Of a DNA stretch of 64,000 nucleotides, positions 1-9,445 are shown in pieces. Both the position numbers and the translations under genes were made by a program. Positions within the stretch are counted from its first letter, which is position 1; the number at the start of each line of letters is the position of its first letter. Source of the stretch: Hahella ganghwensis DSM 17046 (GTDB taxonomy: Bacteria > Pseudomonadota > Gammaproteobacteria > Pseudomonadales > Oleiphilaceae). Location of the stretch: assembly GCF_000376785.1 (NCBI RefSeq), contig NZ_AQXX01000131.1, positions 61,573-125,572 on the forward strand. Direction: 5' to 3'. Under the pieces are notes generated by a model. The model was not told where the DNA came from, ran no database searches, and saw only the letters and a list, made by a program, of their open reading frames with translations.

Positions 1-1136
1 ATAACGGTATTATCGGAGCACTAAGGGAAGAGCTGATCGACACCAGCCTGGAGAGCGACACAGATATCGCCGCGCTGAAACACACTCCTGGTGGAGCCTT
101 TGGTTCCTGTCGTTACAAACTCAAGGATATCAAGACGCAAAAGGCCGAGTACGAGCGACTGATCGAAGTTTTCAAAGCCCACAATATCGGCTACTTCTTC
201 TATAACGGTGGTGGCGATTCCTCTGACACCGCTTTTAAAGTCTCCCAGATCAGTGAAACTCTGGGCTACCCGATCACCTGTATCGGCATTCCAAAAACCG
301 TCGACAATGATCTCCCGATTACCGATTGCTGTCCCGGATTCGGTTCCGTTGCCAAATATATCGCCACCTCAATTCGTGAAGCGTCACTGGATATTATTTC
401 CATGTGCGAGTCGTCAACCAAAGTATTCGTCATGGAAGTCATGGGGCGCCACGCAGGCTGGATTGCCGCTGCGGGTGGTCTGGCTCAACACGAGGGGCAA
501 CCAGCACCTCAGATCATTCTGTTCCCCGAGGTGCCCTTTGACCGGGATAAATTCCTCAAACGTGTGGACAAAGTGGTTAAACGTGATGGCTACTGCTCAA
601 TCGTGGTGTCAGAAGGGGCTCAGTACGAGGACGGTCGTTTCCTGGCAGATGCCGGTGTGACCGATGCCTTTGGCCATACTCAATTGGGTGGAGTTGCTCC
701 GTTTATCGCCAACATGATCAAATCAGAGCTGGGCTACAAGTATCACTGGGCGGTAGCAGACTATCTGCAGCGCTCAGCAAGGCACATATCTTCCCAGACC
801 GATCTGGAGCAGGCCTACGCAGTCGGCAAAGCTGCAGTGGAGCTGGCTGTACAGGGCAAGAACGCCCTGATGCCTGTAATTGTCAGGGACCAGGACAGTC
901 CCTATCTTTGGTCCATCGGTGAGGCTCCTTTGTCCCAGATTGCCAACGTGGAAAAGAAAATGCCACTGAACTTCATCAGTGAAGATGGCTTCGGCATCAC
1001 CGAAGAAGCCCGGCGCTATCTGGCACCGCTTATCGAAGGCGAATCCTATCCTCCCTACAAAAACGGCGTGCCTGACTACGTCAAACTCAAAAACCAGTTA
1101 GTTGAGAAGAAGCTCTCTACCAGTTTCAGCATTTGA
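1..1136 (+). CDS. Pyrophosphate-type 6-phosphofructokinase (5'-truncated by window)
   Basis: The open frame runs from base 3, so the start lies outside the window; about 377 C-terminal residues are present. The enzyme phosphorylates fructose 6-phosphate in glycolysis, and the reversible PPi-using form also serves gluconeogenesis. Visible motifs are NGGGDSSDTA (phosphoryl-donor loop), PKTVDNDLPITD (catalytic Asp region; the TVDND form and the D in GGGD are typical of PPi-dependent rather than ATP-dependent enzymes) and MEVMGRHAGW (sugar-phosphate binding). The stop codon is followed 12 bases later by a terminator-like hairpin. Donor choice (PPi or ATP) is inferred from motifs only. Confidence 0.92.
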   Translation, partial: NGIIGALREELIDTSLESDTDIAALKHTPGGAFGSCRYKLKDIKTQKAEYERLIEVFKAHNIGYFFYNGGGDSSDTAFKVSQISETLGYPITCIGIPKTVDNDLPITDCCPGFGSVAKYIATSIREASLDIISMCESSTKVFVMEVMGRHAGWIAAAGGLAQHEGQPAPQIILFPEVPFDRDKFLKRVDKVVKRDGYCSIVVSEGAQYEDGRFLADAGVTDAFGHTQLGGVAPFIANMIKSELGYKYHWAVADYLQRSARHISSQTDLEQAYAVGKAAVELAVQGKNALMPVIVRDQDSPYLWSIGEAPLSQIANVEKKMPLNFISEDGFGITEEARRYLAPLIEGESYPPYKNGVPDYVKLKNQLVEKKLSTSFSI

Positions 1137-1147
1137 AAAACATACCA

Positions 1148-1183
1148 CTCGGCCCATTCACTGATTTGAAGAAATGGGCCGAG
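1148..1183 (+). terminator. Hairpin after phosphofructokinase gene
   Basis: A perfect 11-bp inverted repeat (1148-1158 with 1173-1183, CTCGGCCCATT) encloses a 14-base loop just after the phosphofructokinase stop. No clear T-run follows, so it may be a weak terminator or an mRNA 3'-end stabiliser. Confidence 0.5.
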
Positions 1184-1318
1184 TCTATGCCCCTTGTTCC
1201 CTTATCAGTTTATCAACGGCACTGATGCGCGACTCCCTTGCCAGCCCGGGAGACGGGCCTCACCGACACTTTGATCCTGAACTATAATTGAATCATCGTT
1301 GTTTTCTGGTAGTCATCT

Positions 1319-2224
1319 ATGCCCTGGGTACCTATGCGTGACGGAAAGTCCGTCTATGTACGCATTATTGGAAAGGGATCTCCGGTAATTTTTCTGCACG
1401 GTTTTGGCATGCACTCCGGCCATTGGCTACCGTTTTTACTCCCGTTGTCACATCGTTATCGCTTCTACCTGCCAGACATGCGCGGCTTCGGAAAATCCGC
1501 TGCTGTCAGCCATAACTCTGATTGTGTGCTGACCAATTATGCCGAAGACCTACATGACATCATGGAACATTACCAATTGACGGGTCTTCCTCTCGCCGGC
1601 ATCTCCATGGGAGCCTTTGTTGCCATGCAGTACTTCCGGTTGCACCCGGAAAACAAGATCACGGCTTATCTGAATATTGACCAATCTCCTTTTGTTCATC
1701 AAAGCTCTGATTGGCATTATGGAATGTTCGGCCGGGACGGCGCGGTGCGATTCAGGATTCTGGAAGAGTTGCATAAGACAGCCGCTGAATTCGGACCTGA
1801 CTGCCTGTTTGCCGAGTTACCCGACGATTTCCAGCAGGCGTTTCTACATGAACTGAGTGAGTTTGTAGGCTATGCCGTCTCAAGCCCGGCCCAAAGACGT
1901 CTGGTCAGGCAACTTTGGCGCTTTCCTCTGCTGGCCAATCAAATTCTACCGGCCAGCCACTGGTTTGCTTACAACACCTGTCTGGGGGCCTATCTGCAAC
2001 AGGATTACGACATGCGCCCGCTCATGGCATCACTAAATTTCCCCGTCTGGGTGTTGGCAGGAATGAAATCGGCAATGTACCCCTGGCAGGGTCAGAAATA
2101 TATCGCCGACCAATGTACCCGAGGAAACTTTATCCCTTTCAAAAAGAGTGGCCATATGCCGATGGTTGATGAACCCGGAAAGTTTGTCCGGGTCACAGGA
2201 GCTTTTCTACAGAAGCACTGCTAG
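1319..2224 (+). CDS. Alpha/beta hydrolase
   Basis: 301 residues with the alpha/beta-hydrolase fold. The oxyanion-hole segment FLHGFGMHSGHW lies near residues 25-36, the PDMRGFGKS loop near 52-60, and the nucleophile elbow GISMG places the catalytic Ser at residue 96. The late His is probably in KSGHMPMVDEP near residue 280. There is no signal peptide, so it is probably cytoplasmic. No good Shine-Dalgarno sequence is seen before the ATG. The gene stands alone and converges on a TetR gene. Substrate is unknown; esterase, lactonase or haloperoxidase-like activities are all possible. Confidence 0.85.
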   Translation: MPWVPMRDGKSVYVRIIGKGSPVIFLHGFGMHSGHWLPFLLPLSHRYRFYLPDMRGFGKSAAVSHNSDCVLTNYAEDLHDIMEHYQLTGLPLAGISMGAFVAMQYFRLHPENKITAYLNIDQSPFVHQSSDWHYGMFGRDGAVRFRILEELHKTAAEFGPDCLFAELPDDFQQAFLHELSEFVGYAVSSPAQRRLVRQLWRFPLLANQILPASHWFAYNTCLGAYLQQDYDMRPLMASLNFPVWVLAGMKSAMYPWQGQKYIADQCTRGNFIPFKKSGHMPMVDEPGKFVRVTGAFLQKHC

Positions 2225-2280
2225 CAGCAAAGCCAGCAGGAGAAAGTTAAGGTGTGCTGTCAAAGAAGCGCCAGAAAGGA

Positions 2281-2913
2281 TTAGTTTCCATCCCGTTTAA
2301 GTACGCCATGCAACGCCAACTGCAGGGAATCGATAATCAGGCTCTCATCATGCTGACGTTCAGTACATTGATACATACCGTCAATCCATAGGCTGGCAAT
2401 ACCATGGACCATGGCCCAGATAGAGTGGGCGATCAGGGATGCGTCCTGGTTAACAAACATTTCGGCCTGCACACCCTCTTCACAAATGGCCATGATGACC
2501 TTAAATGCCCCCTGGCCAGCCTCGGCAAGATCCGGATATTCCAGCGGACATTCGATGACAGGACCGAACATCAGTTTGTACAGCTCCGGGTGATGGCGGG
2601 CGAAATGAATATAGGCAAGCCCCGCCTGCAACATTTTCTGGGCTGAATCTTCACAATTCTCTGACGCCGCGAGAGTCGCCCTGGTCAATTCCTGGTATCC
2701 CTGAGCAGCCAAAGCTGCCAACAAAGCATTTTTATCTGAGAAATGACGGTATGGGGCAGTCTGGGAGACACCAATATCCCGCGCCAGAGCGCGTAATGAG
2801 ACTTTATCGGGCCCAACCTGTTTAAGCTGTTCCAGCGCTTTTTCCAACAGCTCCTGGCGCAGGTTCCCATGGTGATAGCTTTGCTGGGTATCAAGAACGG
2901 CAGATTTTTCCAA
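2281..2913 (-). CDS. TetR/AcrR-family transcriptional regulator
   Basis: 210 residues. The N-terminal TetR helix-turn-helix is clear (residues about 15-65: ...VSLRALARDIGVSQTAPYRHFSDKNALL). The C-terminal ligand-binding region resembles the TetR_C_33/WHG type (HPELYKLMFGP motif). The best start is a TTG at 2913 preceded by AGGTGAGG; no ATG lies upstream of the DNA-binding domain in frame. Its promoter side faces the PilZ-membrane gene at 3225, so it could regulate itself or that gene, but the effector and target are unknown. Confidence 0.88.
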   Translation of the reverse strand: MEKSAVLDTQQSYHHGNLRQELLEKALEQLKQVGPDKVSLRALARDIGVSQTAPYRHFSDKNALLAALAAQGYQELTRATLAASENCEDSAQKMLQAGLAYIHFARHHPELYKLMFGPVIECPLEYPDLAEAGQGAFKVIMAICEEGVQAEMFVNQDASLIAHSIWAMVHGIASLWIDGMYQCTERQHDESLIIDSLQLALHGVLKRDGN

Positions 2914-3224
2914 GGCCTCACCTCGCGTTGAAATTGAATAAACCGAAGTATAGCACAGGCATGTTTACAATGAACACTTTAAGCATTATTACCTGTCACA
3001 GGATGGTTCCAGCGCAAGTTAATCATCACTCTAAAGTGAGCAGTCACTGGATTTCCTGTCAGTCTGTCTATACTTAATCATTAGGGCAGGATGTGTCCGC
3101 ATGCGATCTGTTACAAGGCTTTGCTGATGTTTAGTCTGTAGTACAGGGGTTCTCGGTCAGCAAATTGTTACTGAATCAACTGCGTGCTGCTTTTCAGCCA
3201 GTTTTTGATTATCAGGAACAGGTT

Positions 3225-5060
3225 ATGGACATCCAGTATTTTTGGCACGACGTCATTCTCGGACTCCTGTTTATTTTCGGGGTCATCGGGCTGCGTTTCA
3301 ACCAATGGCCAATCAAAGAACAGCCTTTATACTCCGGCCCCCCAAGGGAGTATACCCATTTTAGCCGGTTTTCCGCCTTTTACCTGATTTATTCCAGTTC
3401 AATGACGATCGTAGTGTTCTTCCTGAGTTCCATGGGATCGATTCTATTCCAGTTTCTGGAAACTTATGCCGGCGATTTTTACAGCACCGTGCCTCTGCTC
3501 CATGGCATCCGTCTGCAGTTTGGTGACAGCAGCATTCTGGCATCGGCCATTATTGTGTACCTGATAATAAAAATTCCCACTGCCGAAACCTACGAGATCC
3601 GGTGGCGGACGTTTCTTCAACGCGCTGCCCGCATCCCCCAGGCGGTGTATGAAAAAATCGCCACACTGAAAGCCAACCCAAGATCCTTTACCCCTAAAGA
3701 CCGGGACATTATTCCCATTCTGGATTATCTCAGGGAAAACAACATTCATCTCAAACAGGTTTCCCCCGAAGATTTTATTGAAGGCGCAGGTGAAGAAAAA
3801 TCCGTTGAACACCTCTACGTCAAAATTGCCTATCTTCTGCAGAGAATTCAGACAGAGGCACCGGACAAACCCAAAGGGCTGGCAAATTATCTGCAAAACC
3901 TGGATGACAAGAAAAGAAGACTGAACGAGATCGGTCTGGCGCTATCCGTTGGCAACCTTGATGTCGTCACCGAAAAAACCTACGGAGATGAACTGAACAG
4001 ACTCCAGGACATTATCTACGAATGTATTGCCCGTATGACCGTGATTCAATGTGCATCAGAAGAAAGCCAACGCCGAACTTTTCTGCGTTACAATCTCAAG
4101 CTCCCATACAAAGACACCCGCCCTAAACTGGAGGGCATACTCTGGCTGATGCTGGCGGGTATTGTGGGTCTGTCGATGCTACTGACCATCAGTTATGAAG
4201 TGGTTATCAACCTGTTTTCAATGACAGAACTGGAAAGAGTCAGTCCGGGCTCCTTTATGGCAATACTCTCCTGGGTGAAATCCACGGCCATCTTGTTTTT
4301 CTCAGCCATACTGACCGGCATCATGACAGAAAAAATGTTCGAGGAAGACCAATACGAAATCTCCGTCAGATCCTATGTCTGGTCGTTTATGGTCAGCTAC
4401 CTGATCGCCTTCATCTACCTGGTCAGTCTGCGGGGAGAGCTCTTGCCGCAGTTCTACCTGTACTCCCTGTCACCTGCAACGGCCTCCACATTGGTCGTCT
4501 GGAACTTACTCAACACACAGTATTTCATACTCGGCAATGGTCGCTGGCAGGCACCGTTGAGGACTGCGACCCATCAGGCAGCCATTCTCGGCACCGTCAC
4601 ACTGTTAATCTGCCTGGGACGCTCAGTTCTGTTTCCCGCCTCCAACTTCACGTTTGCAGAAGCGGTTGGATTCACCTTTTTTGGAGGCCTGATCGGAGCC
4701 TCCATGGGATTCATCATCGGCTTTGTTTTCGCCCACGAAATCAGGGCGCAATTGGTGTGTCGGAACCGTCGTAGCCCCAGAGCCAGGTTTATCGAGCAAG
4801 TACAGGCTGAAGTTGGCCCGAGAAATGTTTATGCGGCAACTGAGAACATCTCCCTGAGCGGATTGATGCTGACCCTCAACGACAATGTCGAAGTGGGCCA
4901 GCATATCACTCTGAGGCTATCCTTTGCCTCCGTTGTCGGCCGGGTTGTCTGGCGGGCGGGGTCCAGGCTGGGCATACGCTTTGAGCACACCGACCAGTCC
5001 CTGAAACCCATCGAAGGTTTTATCCGCAGGCAGTTCGGCCCCCAGATGCTGTACCGGTAA
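3225..5060 (+). CDS. Polytopic membrane protein with C-terminal PilZ (c-di-GMP-binding) domain
   Basis: 611 residues from the ATG at 3225, which follows a good AGGAACAGG site; an in-frame TTG at 3165 would add 20 residues. The N-terminal part has hydrophobic segments (about residues 10-25, 50-75, 100-120). A long soluble helical region (about 125-295) follows, then a second membrane block (about 310-520). The C-terminus (about 525-611) is a PilZ domain with an RRSPR (RxxxR) site and NISLSG (N/DxSxxG), the two c-di-GMP-binding signatures. It is probably an inner-membrane receptor responding to c-di-GMP; the membrane part matches nothing I recognise. Confidence 0.8.
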   Translation: MDIQYFWHDVILGLLFIFGVIGLRFNQWPIKEQPLYSGPPREYTHFSRFSAFYLIYSSSMTIVVFFLSSMGSILFQFLETYAGDFYSTVPLLHGIRLQFGDSSILASAIIVYLIIKIPTAETYEIRWRTFLQRAARIPQAVYEKIATLKANPRSFTPKDRDIIPILDYLRENNIHLKQVSPEDFIEGAGEEKSVEHLYVKIAYLLQRIQTEAPDKPKGLANYLQNLDDKKRRLNEIGLALSVGNLDVVTEKTYGDELNRLQDIIYECIARMTVIQCASEESQRRTFLRYNLKLPYKDTRPKLEGILWLMLAGIVGLSMLLTISYEVVINLFSMTELERVSPGSFMAILSWVKSTAILFFSAILTGIMTEKMFEEDQYEISVRSYVWSFMVSYLIAFIYLVSLRGELLPQFYLYSLSPATASTLVVWNLLNTQYFILGNGRWQAPLRTATHQAAILGTVTLLICLGRSVLFPASNFTFAEAVGFTFFGGLIGASMGFIIGFVFAHEIRAQLVCRNRRSPRARFIEQVQAEVGPRNVYAATENISLSGLMLTLNDNVEVGQHITLRLSFASVVGRVVWRAGSRLGIRFEHTDQSLKPIEGFIRRQFGPQMLYR

Positions 5061-5116
5061 ACCGATCTGCCGAAGGCTATCCGATTTACCGACACCACAT
5101 CACCGGGCCTACAGGA

Positions 5117-5917
5117 CTATAGCTTCACCACCCGTGACTCACGCCGTTTTTTAACCTCATACACAATCGCCAGCAGAACTGTCGCCACAATCATCACCAG
5201 ACCCAGCGCATTCACCGCAGGTGTCAATCCGGTACGGACCTTTGAGGCGATATAGACAGTGAGAGTGGTATCGTACCCCTTCACAAACAAGGTGGTGTTG
5301 TAGTTCTCAAACGACTGCAGGAACGCGATTACCGCGGCGGAGATAATCGCCGGTTTCAGATAAGGCAGCAACACTCTCCTGAAAGTTTGCCAGGGAGTCG
5401 CTCCCAGGCTCTGTGCCGCTTGCTCCAGCGTTCGGTCAAAACGCTGCAAACGTGCCAGAATCATTAGCATGACATAGGCTGCAATAAAGGTTGTCTGGGC
5501 GATGACAGTGAGAACGATTCCACCGTTCACAGACAATCCCTTCCAGAAGATCAGCGTGGAAATCCCGACAATCACGCCCGGAGTCAACAGAGGTGACATC
5601 ATCAGGGAATAGAGGAATGATTTTCCCCGACCCTGCACAGTAGAGAGAAACAGCGCACAACACACCCCAATCGGAACAGCTACCAGCAGAACCCCAATTG
5701 CCACAATCACACTGGTCAGCAATGCATCCCACATGGCGCCGTCCTCTGCCAGCACCCCGAACCACTTCATCGTGGCGCCTTTCCAGGGAGAAACAGTCGG
5801 GAACCGGCTATCGTTGAAGGTGGCGATCCCCATAATGATCAGGGGAGTAAACAGGTAGAGGAAGAAAACTCCGATATAGAAGCGCACTCCCCAACGCAGA
5901 ATTGTCTCTGACTTCAT
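5117..5917 (-). CDS. ABC transporter permease, PotC-like
   Basis: 266 residues, six predicted membrane helices. The permease EAA loop is visible (EQAAQSLGATPWQTFRRVLLP, about residues 165-185). Family and gene order match spermidine/putrescine-type importers. It overlaps the upstream permease gene by four bases (ATGA), indicating translational coupling. It is the last gene of the transporter operon. The substrate cannot be fixed from the permease alone. Confidence 0.9.
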   Translation of the reverse strand: MKSETILRWGVRFYIGVFFLYLFTPLIIMGIATFNDSRFPTVSPWKGATMKWFGVLAEDGAMWDALLTSVIVAIGVLLVAVPIGVCCALFLSTVQGRGKSFLYSLMMSPLLTPGVIVGISTLIFWKGLSVNGGIVLTVIAQTTFIAAYVMLMILARLQRFDRTLEQAAQSLGATPWQTFRRVLLPYLKPAIISAAVIAFLQSFENYNTTLFVKGYDTTLTVYIASKVRTGLTPAVNALGLVMIVATVLLAIVYEVKKRRESRVVKL

Positions 5918-6801
5918 TTCGCGATATCCCCCAGCCCAACTTTAAATACTTTCATGATCAGAGCAATAAACCCGATACAGAGGATCAAGAGGAGAAACGC
6001 GTAGGCTGCGCCCTGATTCCAGTTGCCGCCCTCAAAAAACCAGTTATAGATGATCTGGGTAAACCAGCGGCTGCCCGGTGATCCCAGCAACGCTGGTACC
6101 GCATAGCTTCCCGCAGCAAGCATGAAGGTCATGATGCAACCAGTGGCAATCCCCGGTTTGGCATGCGGTATGATGACCCGGTAATGGGTTCTGATCCAGC
6201 CTGCCCCAAGGTTCCGCGCCGCCTTGATCTGGTTGATATCAAGGCTCTCGATTGCGTTGTACAAGGGGAAAATCATAAACAGAATATAAGCGTACACCAT
6301 CCCAATCATGACCCCGCCGTCGCCGGATAGAAAGCGTACAGGTCGGTCAATCATCCCCAAAGCCAACAGTAAAGCGTTGAGGGGACCTTTGTAGGCAAGG
6401 ATGATATACCAGGAGAACGTTCTCAGTATCTCGTTGATCCAAAAGGGAATAATCAGCAGCAGGATGCACAGGGCTGCCTGCCTTGGCGTTGCCACCTTGG
6501 CCAGGTAATAGGCCAGCGGATAACTGACAACCAAAGTCAGCAACGTGACCAGAACACTCGACCAAATGGTCTTGAAGAAAATGGACAAGTGAATGCTATT
6601 GTTAAACAGTGTTTCGTAATTGATCAGCGAATAGGTATCTTTCGGTCCACCCAGCTCTGCCGGAAGCAAATTGGGACGGAAAGAGTAATCCACCATCAGC
6701 AACTGGGGCAGAATCACCATACCCAAGAGCCAGACGGCGATCATCGCGATAATACCGGCGGCCAGCCCTCCTCCGAACCGTCCGGCCAGTTGCTTAAACA
6801 T
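5914..6801 (-). CDS. ABC transporter permease, PotB-like
   Basis: 295 residues from the ATG at 6801, chosen because GGAGGTGATC lies directly upstream; an earlier TTG would add five residues. It has six membrane helices and an EAA-type loop (IKAARNLGAGWIRTHYRVIIP). It overlaps the ATPase gene by 8 bases and the second permease gene by 4 bases. It forms the heterodimeric membrane channel with the product at 5117-5917. Confidence 0.9.
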   Translation of the reverse strand: MFKQLAGRFGGGLAAGIIAMIAVWLLGMVILPQLLMVDYSFRPNLLPAELGGPKDTYSLINYETLFNNSIHLSIFFKTIWSSVLVTLLTLVVSYPLAYYLAKVATPRQAALCILLLIIPFWINEILRTFSWYIILAYKGPLNALLLALGMIDRPVRFLSGDGGVMIGMVYAYILFMIFPLYNAIESLDINQIKAARNLGAGWIRTHYRVIIPHAKPGIATGCIMTFMLAAGSYAVPALLGSPGSRWFTQIIYNWFFEGGNWNQGAAYAFLLLILCIGFIALIMKVFKVGLGDIAK

Positions 6802-7876
6802 GATCACCTCCGGCAATCACCACCGCGTCCTCCGGCCGGAAAGACAAAGTGGTCTGAGCTCCGGGAACCAACGCTTCGGTATATTGCTCTGAGCTGATCT
6901 GCACAGCCAGATCACGTGAGCAGTCCGTTCGGGCATTCAATGTAAGGTAAGAACCTTCGAAATTGATTTCTTCGATGCGGGCAGCAATTTTCGCCGGGTG
7001 GTCCTGCTGGTCCAGGGAAAGCTGCTCCGGACGAATAAACAGCGTTGCCTGCTCGCCAACACTCAATGCCCCGACAGCCTTACCGGGAAATACGCCCAAT
7101 GCACCACAGTCAATTACCGCCAGGCCGTTATCAACAGATTTGATGGTACCTTTGAGACCATTGTTCTCGCCTACGAATGATGCCGCAAAAGCCGTCGCGG
7201 GTTCTCGGTAGAGCGTAATGGGGTCCGCCACCTGCTGCAGTTTCCCGGCAGACATTACCGCCACCCGGTCTGACATGGTCAGCGCTTCACCCTGATCATG
7301 GGTGATATAGATAAACGTAATGCCGGTTTTTCGCTGAATTTCCTTAAGCTCAGCCCGCATATGCTGGCGAAGCTTCAGATCCAGCGCGGAAAGAGGCTCA
7401 TCCAACAACAGAACCTGCGGTTCCACCGCCAGAGCACGAGCAATGGCGATACGCTGCTTCTGACCGCCGGAAAGTTCAGAGACTTTCTTTTTACCACTTC
7501 CCTGCAGAGCCACGAGCTCCAACAGACGGTCCGAAGCTTTTTTCCGCTCAGCTTTTTTCACCCCGCGGACTTCCAGACCAAATTCAATATTTTCCGCCAC
7601 CGTCATGAGCGGAAACAGGGCCAGATTCTGAAAAATCATAGAGGTGGGGCGCTTATTGGCAGGCACCTCCCGCATATTACGGCCGCCGATGTGAACAGCC
7701 CCTTCAGTGGGATCGAGGAACCCGCTGATCATATTCAGGATCGTGGTTTTGCCACAGCCCGAAGGGCCGAGAAAACTGAAAAACTCCCCTGACTCGATTT
7801 TAAGATCGGTCTTCTGGACCGCCGTGAAATGGCCAAAGCGCATGACCACATTATCAAGATGAACACTGCTATCCAT
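6794..7876 (-). CDS. ABC transporter ATP-binding protein, PotA-like
   Basis: About 360 residues from ATG 7876 (GGGAGAG five bases upstream; ATG 7879 and TTG 7888 are alternatives). Walker A GPSGCGKTT is at residues 37-45, the signature is LSGGQKQRIAIARAL, and Walker B is LLLDEPLSALD. The switch His is in YITHDQGEAL. A C-terminal TOBE-like region (about 280-355) is typical of PotA/CysA/MalK importers. It energises the permeases encoded downstream. A terminator-like hairpin lies between this gene and the binding-protein gene upstream. Confidence 0.92.
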   Translation of the reverse strand: MDSSVHLDNVVMRFGHFTAVQKTDLKIESGEFFSFLGPSGCGKTTILNMISGFLDPTEGAVHIGGRNMREVPANKRPTSMIFQNLALFPLMTVAENIEFGLEVRGVKKAERKKASDRLLELVALQGSGKKKVSELSGGQKQRIAIARALAVEPQVLLLDEPLSALDLKLRQHMRAELKEIQRKTGITFIYITHDQGEALTMSDRVAVMSAGKLQQVADPITLYREPATAFAASFVGENNGLKGTIKSVDNGLAVIDCGALGVFPGKAVGALSVGEQATLFIRPEQLSLDQQDHPAKIAARIEEINFEGSYLTLNARTDCSRDLAVQISSEQYTEALVPGAQTTLSFRPEDAVVIAGGDHV

Positions 7877-7939
7877 CATCTCTCCCAAACATCTCGACTA
7901 GTAGATAGCGGTACCTGTCTTCACCGGCACCAACATACG

Positions 7940-7967
7940 AAAAAGCCCCCGGACATCCCAGGGGCTT
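7940..7967 (-). terminator. Intra-operon terminator/attenuator between binding protein and ATPase genes
   Basis: A 7-bp G+C-rich stem (7943-7949 with 7961-7967) is followed on the minus strand by a run of five T. It lies just past the binding-protein stop and before the ATPase gene. It would end most transcripts after the binding protein and let a minority read into the transporter genes. Confidence 0.75.
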
Positions 7968-7981
7968 CGAAGGGTCGGTTA

Positions 7982-9094
7982 TCAGGCCGACAGATAACGG
8001 TCCTGATATTCATTACGCAGGGCCACATACCATGGCTCCTGGATCGGCCACCACCACAGGTTCTTCAGATCCTGCTCGGTGTAGGATTCCTGGAAGAACT
8101 TCTTGGTCGCTTCAGGCAGCAGTGCATCTGCCCCCTTGGAAGTAGAGTTGTAACCAGTGGATTCCACAAACATGGCGCCCGCTTCCGGTGTGTAGTACCA
8201 GTTAATGAACTCATACACCGCGTCCACGTTGTTGGCGTTTTTGGGAATAACAAAGCCTTCCATCCACGCCAGGGCACCTTCTTTTGGCGCTCTGTAAGCA
8301 ATCGGCTCACCTTCCTTCATCAGGTTAAAAGCCGTGCTGTCCCAGGTTTGTCCGATGACCGCACCGTTGGTTCTGAATGCACCCTGTGCCTCATTCTCGG
8401 TCGACCAGAACTGGGCGATCATGCCTTTGTGCTTCACAGCCGTTTTCAGGATGACGTCGAAGTTGGCACGCATAGCCTTTTCGTTTTTGTAGGAATCCAA
8501 CAGCGGATGCGGCAGTTTACCCTGCTGCTCCAGCCAAAGGCCGATTCCCACCAACGCAGAGTGACCACGAACGGCCACGCCGCTATCATGTTCAGGATTC
8601 CACAGGTCCCCGTAGCTCAGATTTTTAGGGTCAACCTTGGCATATTCGGTGTGGAAACTGATGGCTTCTGTTCCCCAGTCAGATGGAGCGAAGTAGCGCT
8701 TGCCATCTACCACGCCGCCGACTTCCGAGCCGCTCATCGCGCTGTCGAGACATCCGTTCCACTTAATCCGTGAGGTATCCAGGGGCTGGACCAGATCGAA
8801 ATCAACGTAGCCGGGAACCCTGTCCACTGTCGGCATGATGATGTCAAACCCGGTACCGTCGGTGGCACGCAGTGAGTTCATCAGCTCGTCATTGGTTCCA
8901 TAGGGTGTGAAAGTGGCATTGATACCGGTTTTCTCTTTGAAGTCCGCCAGCATTTCATCGGTGATATAACCCGCCCAGGCATAGATCCTGAGTTCTTTGG
9001 AGGCAGCCAACGCCTTGTTGATATAAAACGGAGAGGCAGCTGCAGCTCCGGCCAACATGGCGCCTTTAACAAACTGTCTGCGAGAAAAGGACAT
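7982..9094 (-). CDS. ABC transporter substrate-binding protein, PotD/PotF-like, Tat-exported
   Basis: 370 residues from ATG 9094, which follows ACGAGGAACC. The N-terminus carries a twin-arginine signal (SRRQFVK at residues 4-10, then a hydrophobic AGAAAASPF stretch), so it is probably exported folded. The mature part follows polyamine-type binding proteins (ELRIYAWAGYITDEMLADF, FDIIMPT, the FAPSDWGT segment and a C-terminal Trp-rich WWWPI). It captures the ligand in the periplasm for the transporter encoded downstream. Spermidine, putrescine or a related amine is likely, but other small solutes are possible in this family. Confidence 0.9.
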   Translation of the reverse strand: MSFSRRQFVKGAMLAGAAAASPFYINKALAASKELRIYAWAGYITDEMLADFKEKTGINATFTPYGTNDELMNSLRATDGTGFDIIMPTVDRVPGYVDFDLVQPLDTSRIKWNGCLDSAMSGSEVGGVVDGKRYFAPSDWGTEAISFHTEYAKVDPKNLSYGDLWNPEHDSGVAVRGHSALVGIGLWLEQQGKLPHPLLDSYKNEKAMRANFDVILKTAVKHKGMIAQFWSTENEAQGAFRTNGAVIGQTWDSTAFNLMKEGEPIAYRAPKEGALAWMEGFVIPKNANNVDAVYEFINWYYTPEAGAMFVESTGYNSTSKGADALLPEATKKFFQESYTEQDLKNLWWWPIQEPWYVALRNEYQDRYLSA

Positions 9095-9257
9095 AGTGGT
9101 TCCTCGTATCTTGGTGTGTTTGCCGGAGGTTACATCCGAAGACGACAGCAAAATGCGGCAGAGATCCGCCAACATTTGTTTCCGGCAAAGATTCTTTTTG
9201 TTCGGTTAAGTTTCAACCGAAACTGTTTTTATTGAATACACATTCAATTTTAAGCAT

Positions 9258-9298
9258 AAAAAAACAACAACTGTCCAGTCATTACCGGAACAGTTGTT
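9258..9298 (-). terminator. Rho-independent terminator of the monooxygenase-RidA operon
   Basis: A 9-bp stem AACAACTGT (9266-9274 with 9290-9298) is followed on the minus strand by a long T-run (9258-9264). A T-run at 9302-9308 on the other side could make it bidirectional. A second 9-bp hairpin (9318-9326 with 9346-9354) lies upstream in the same transcript. The rest of the 9095-9445 gap holds the binding-protein promoter region and no gene. Confidence 0.8.
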
Positions 9299-9445
9299 CG
9301 ATTTTTTTCGCCTTGGAGGAAAATGGCGGCAGGATTTGGGAAGCCCCATTTTCCAGGGGCTTAGAAATCATAATACGATGACAGGATGATGACAGTTGGT
9401 GTGGATAGATCCGTGGCGATGCTCGTAATTTTTCGCCGGCAGCCG

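Noticed and set aside
7829..8773. 314-codon plus-strand open frame
   Set aside because: It lies opposite the transporter ATPase and binding-protein genes and has no family signs or ribosome site.
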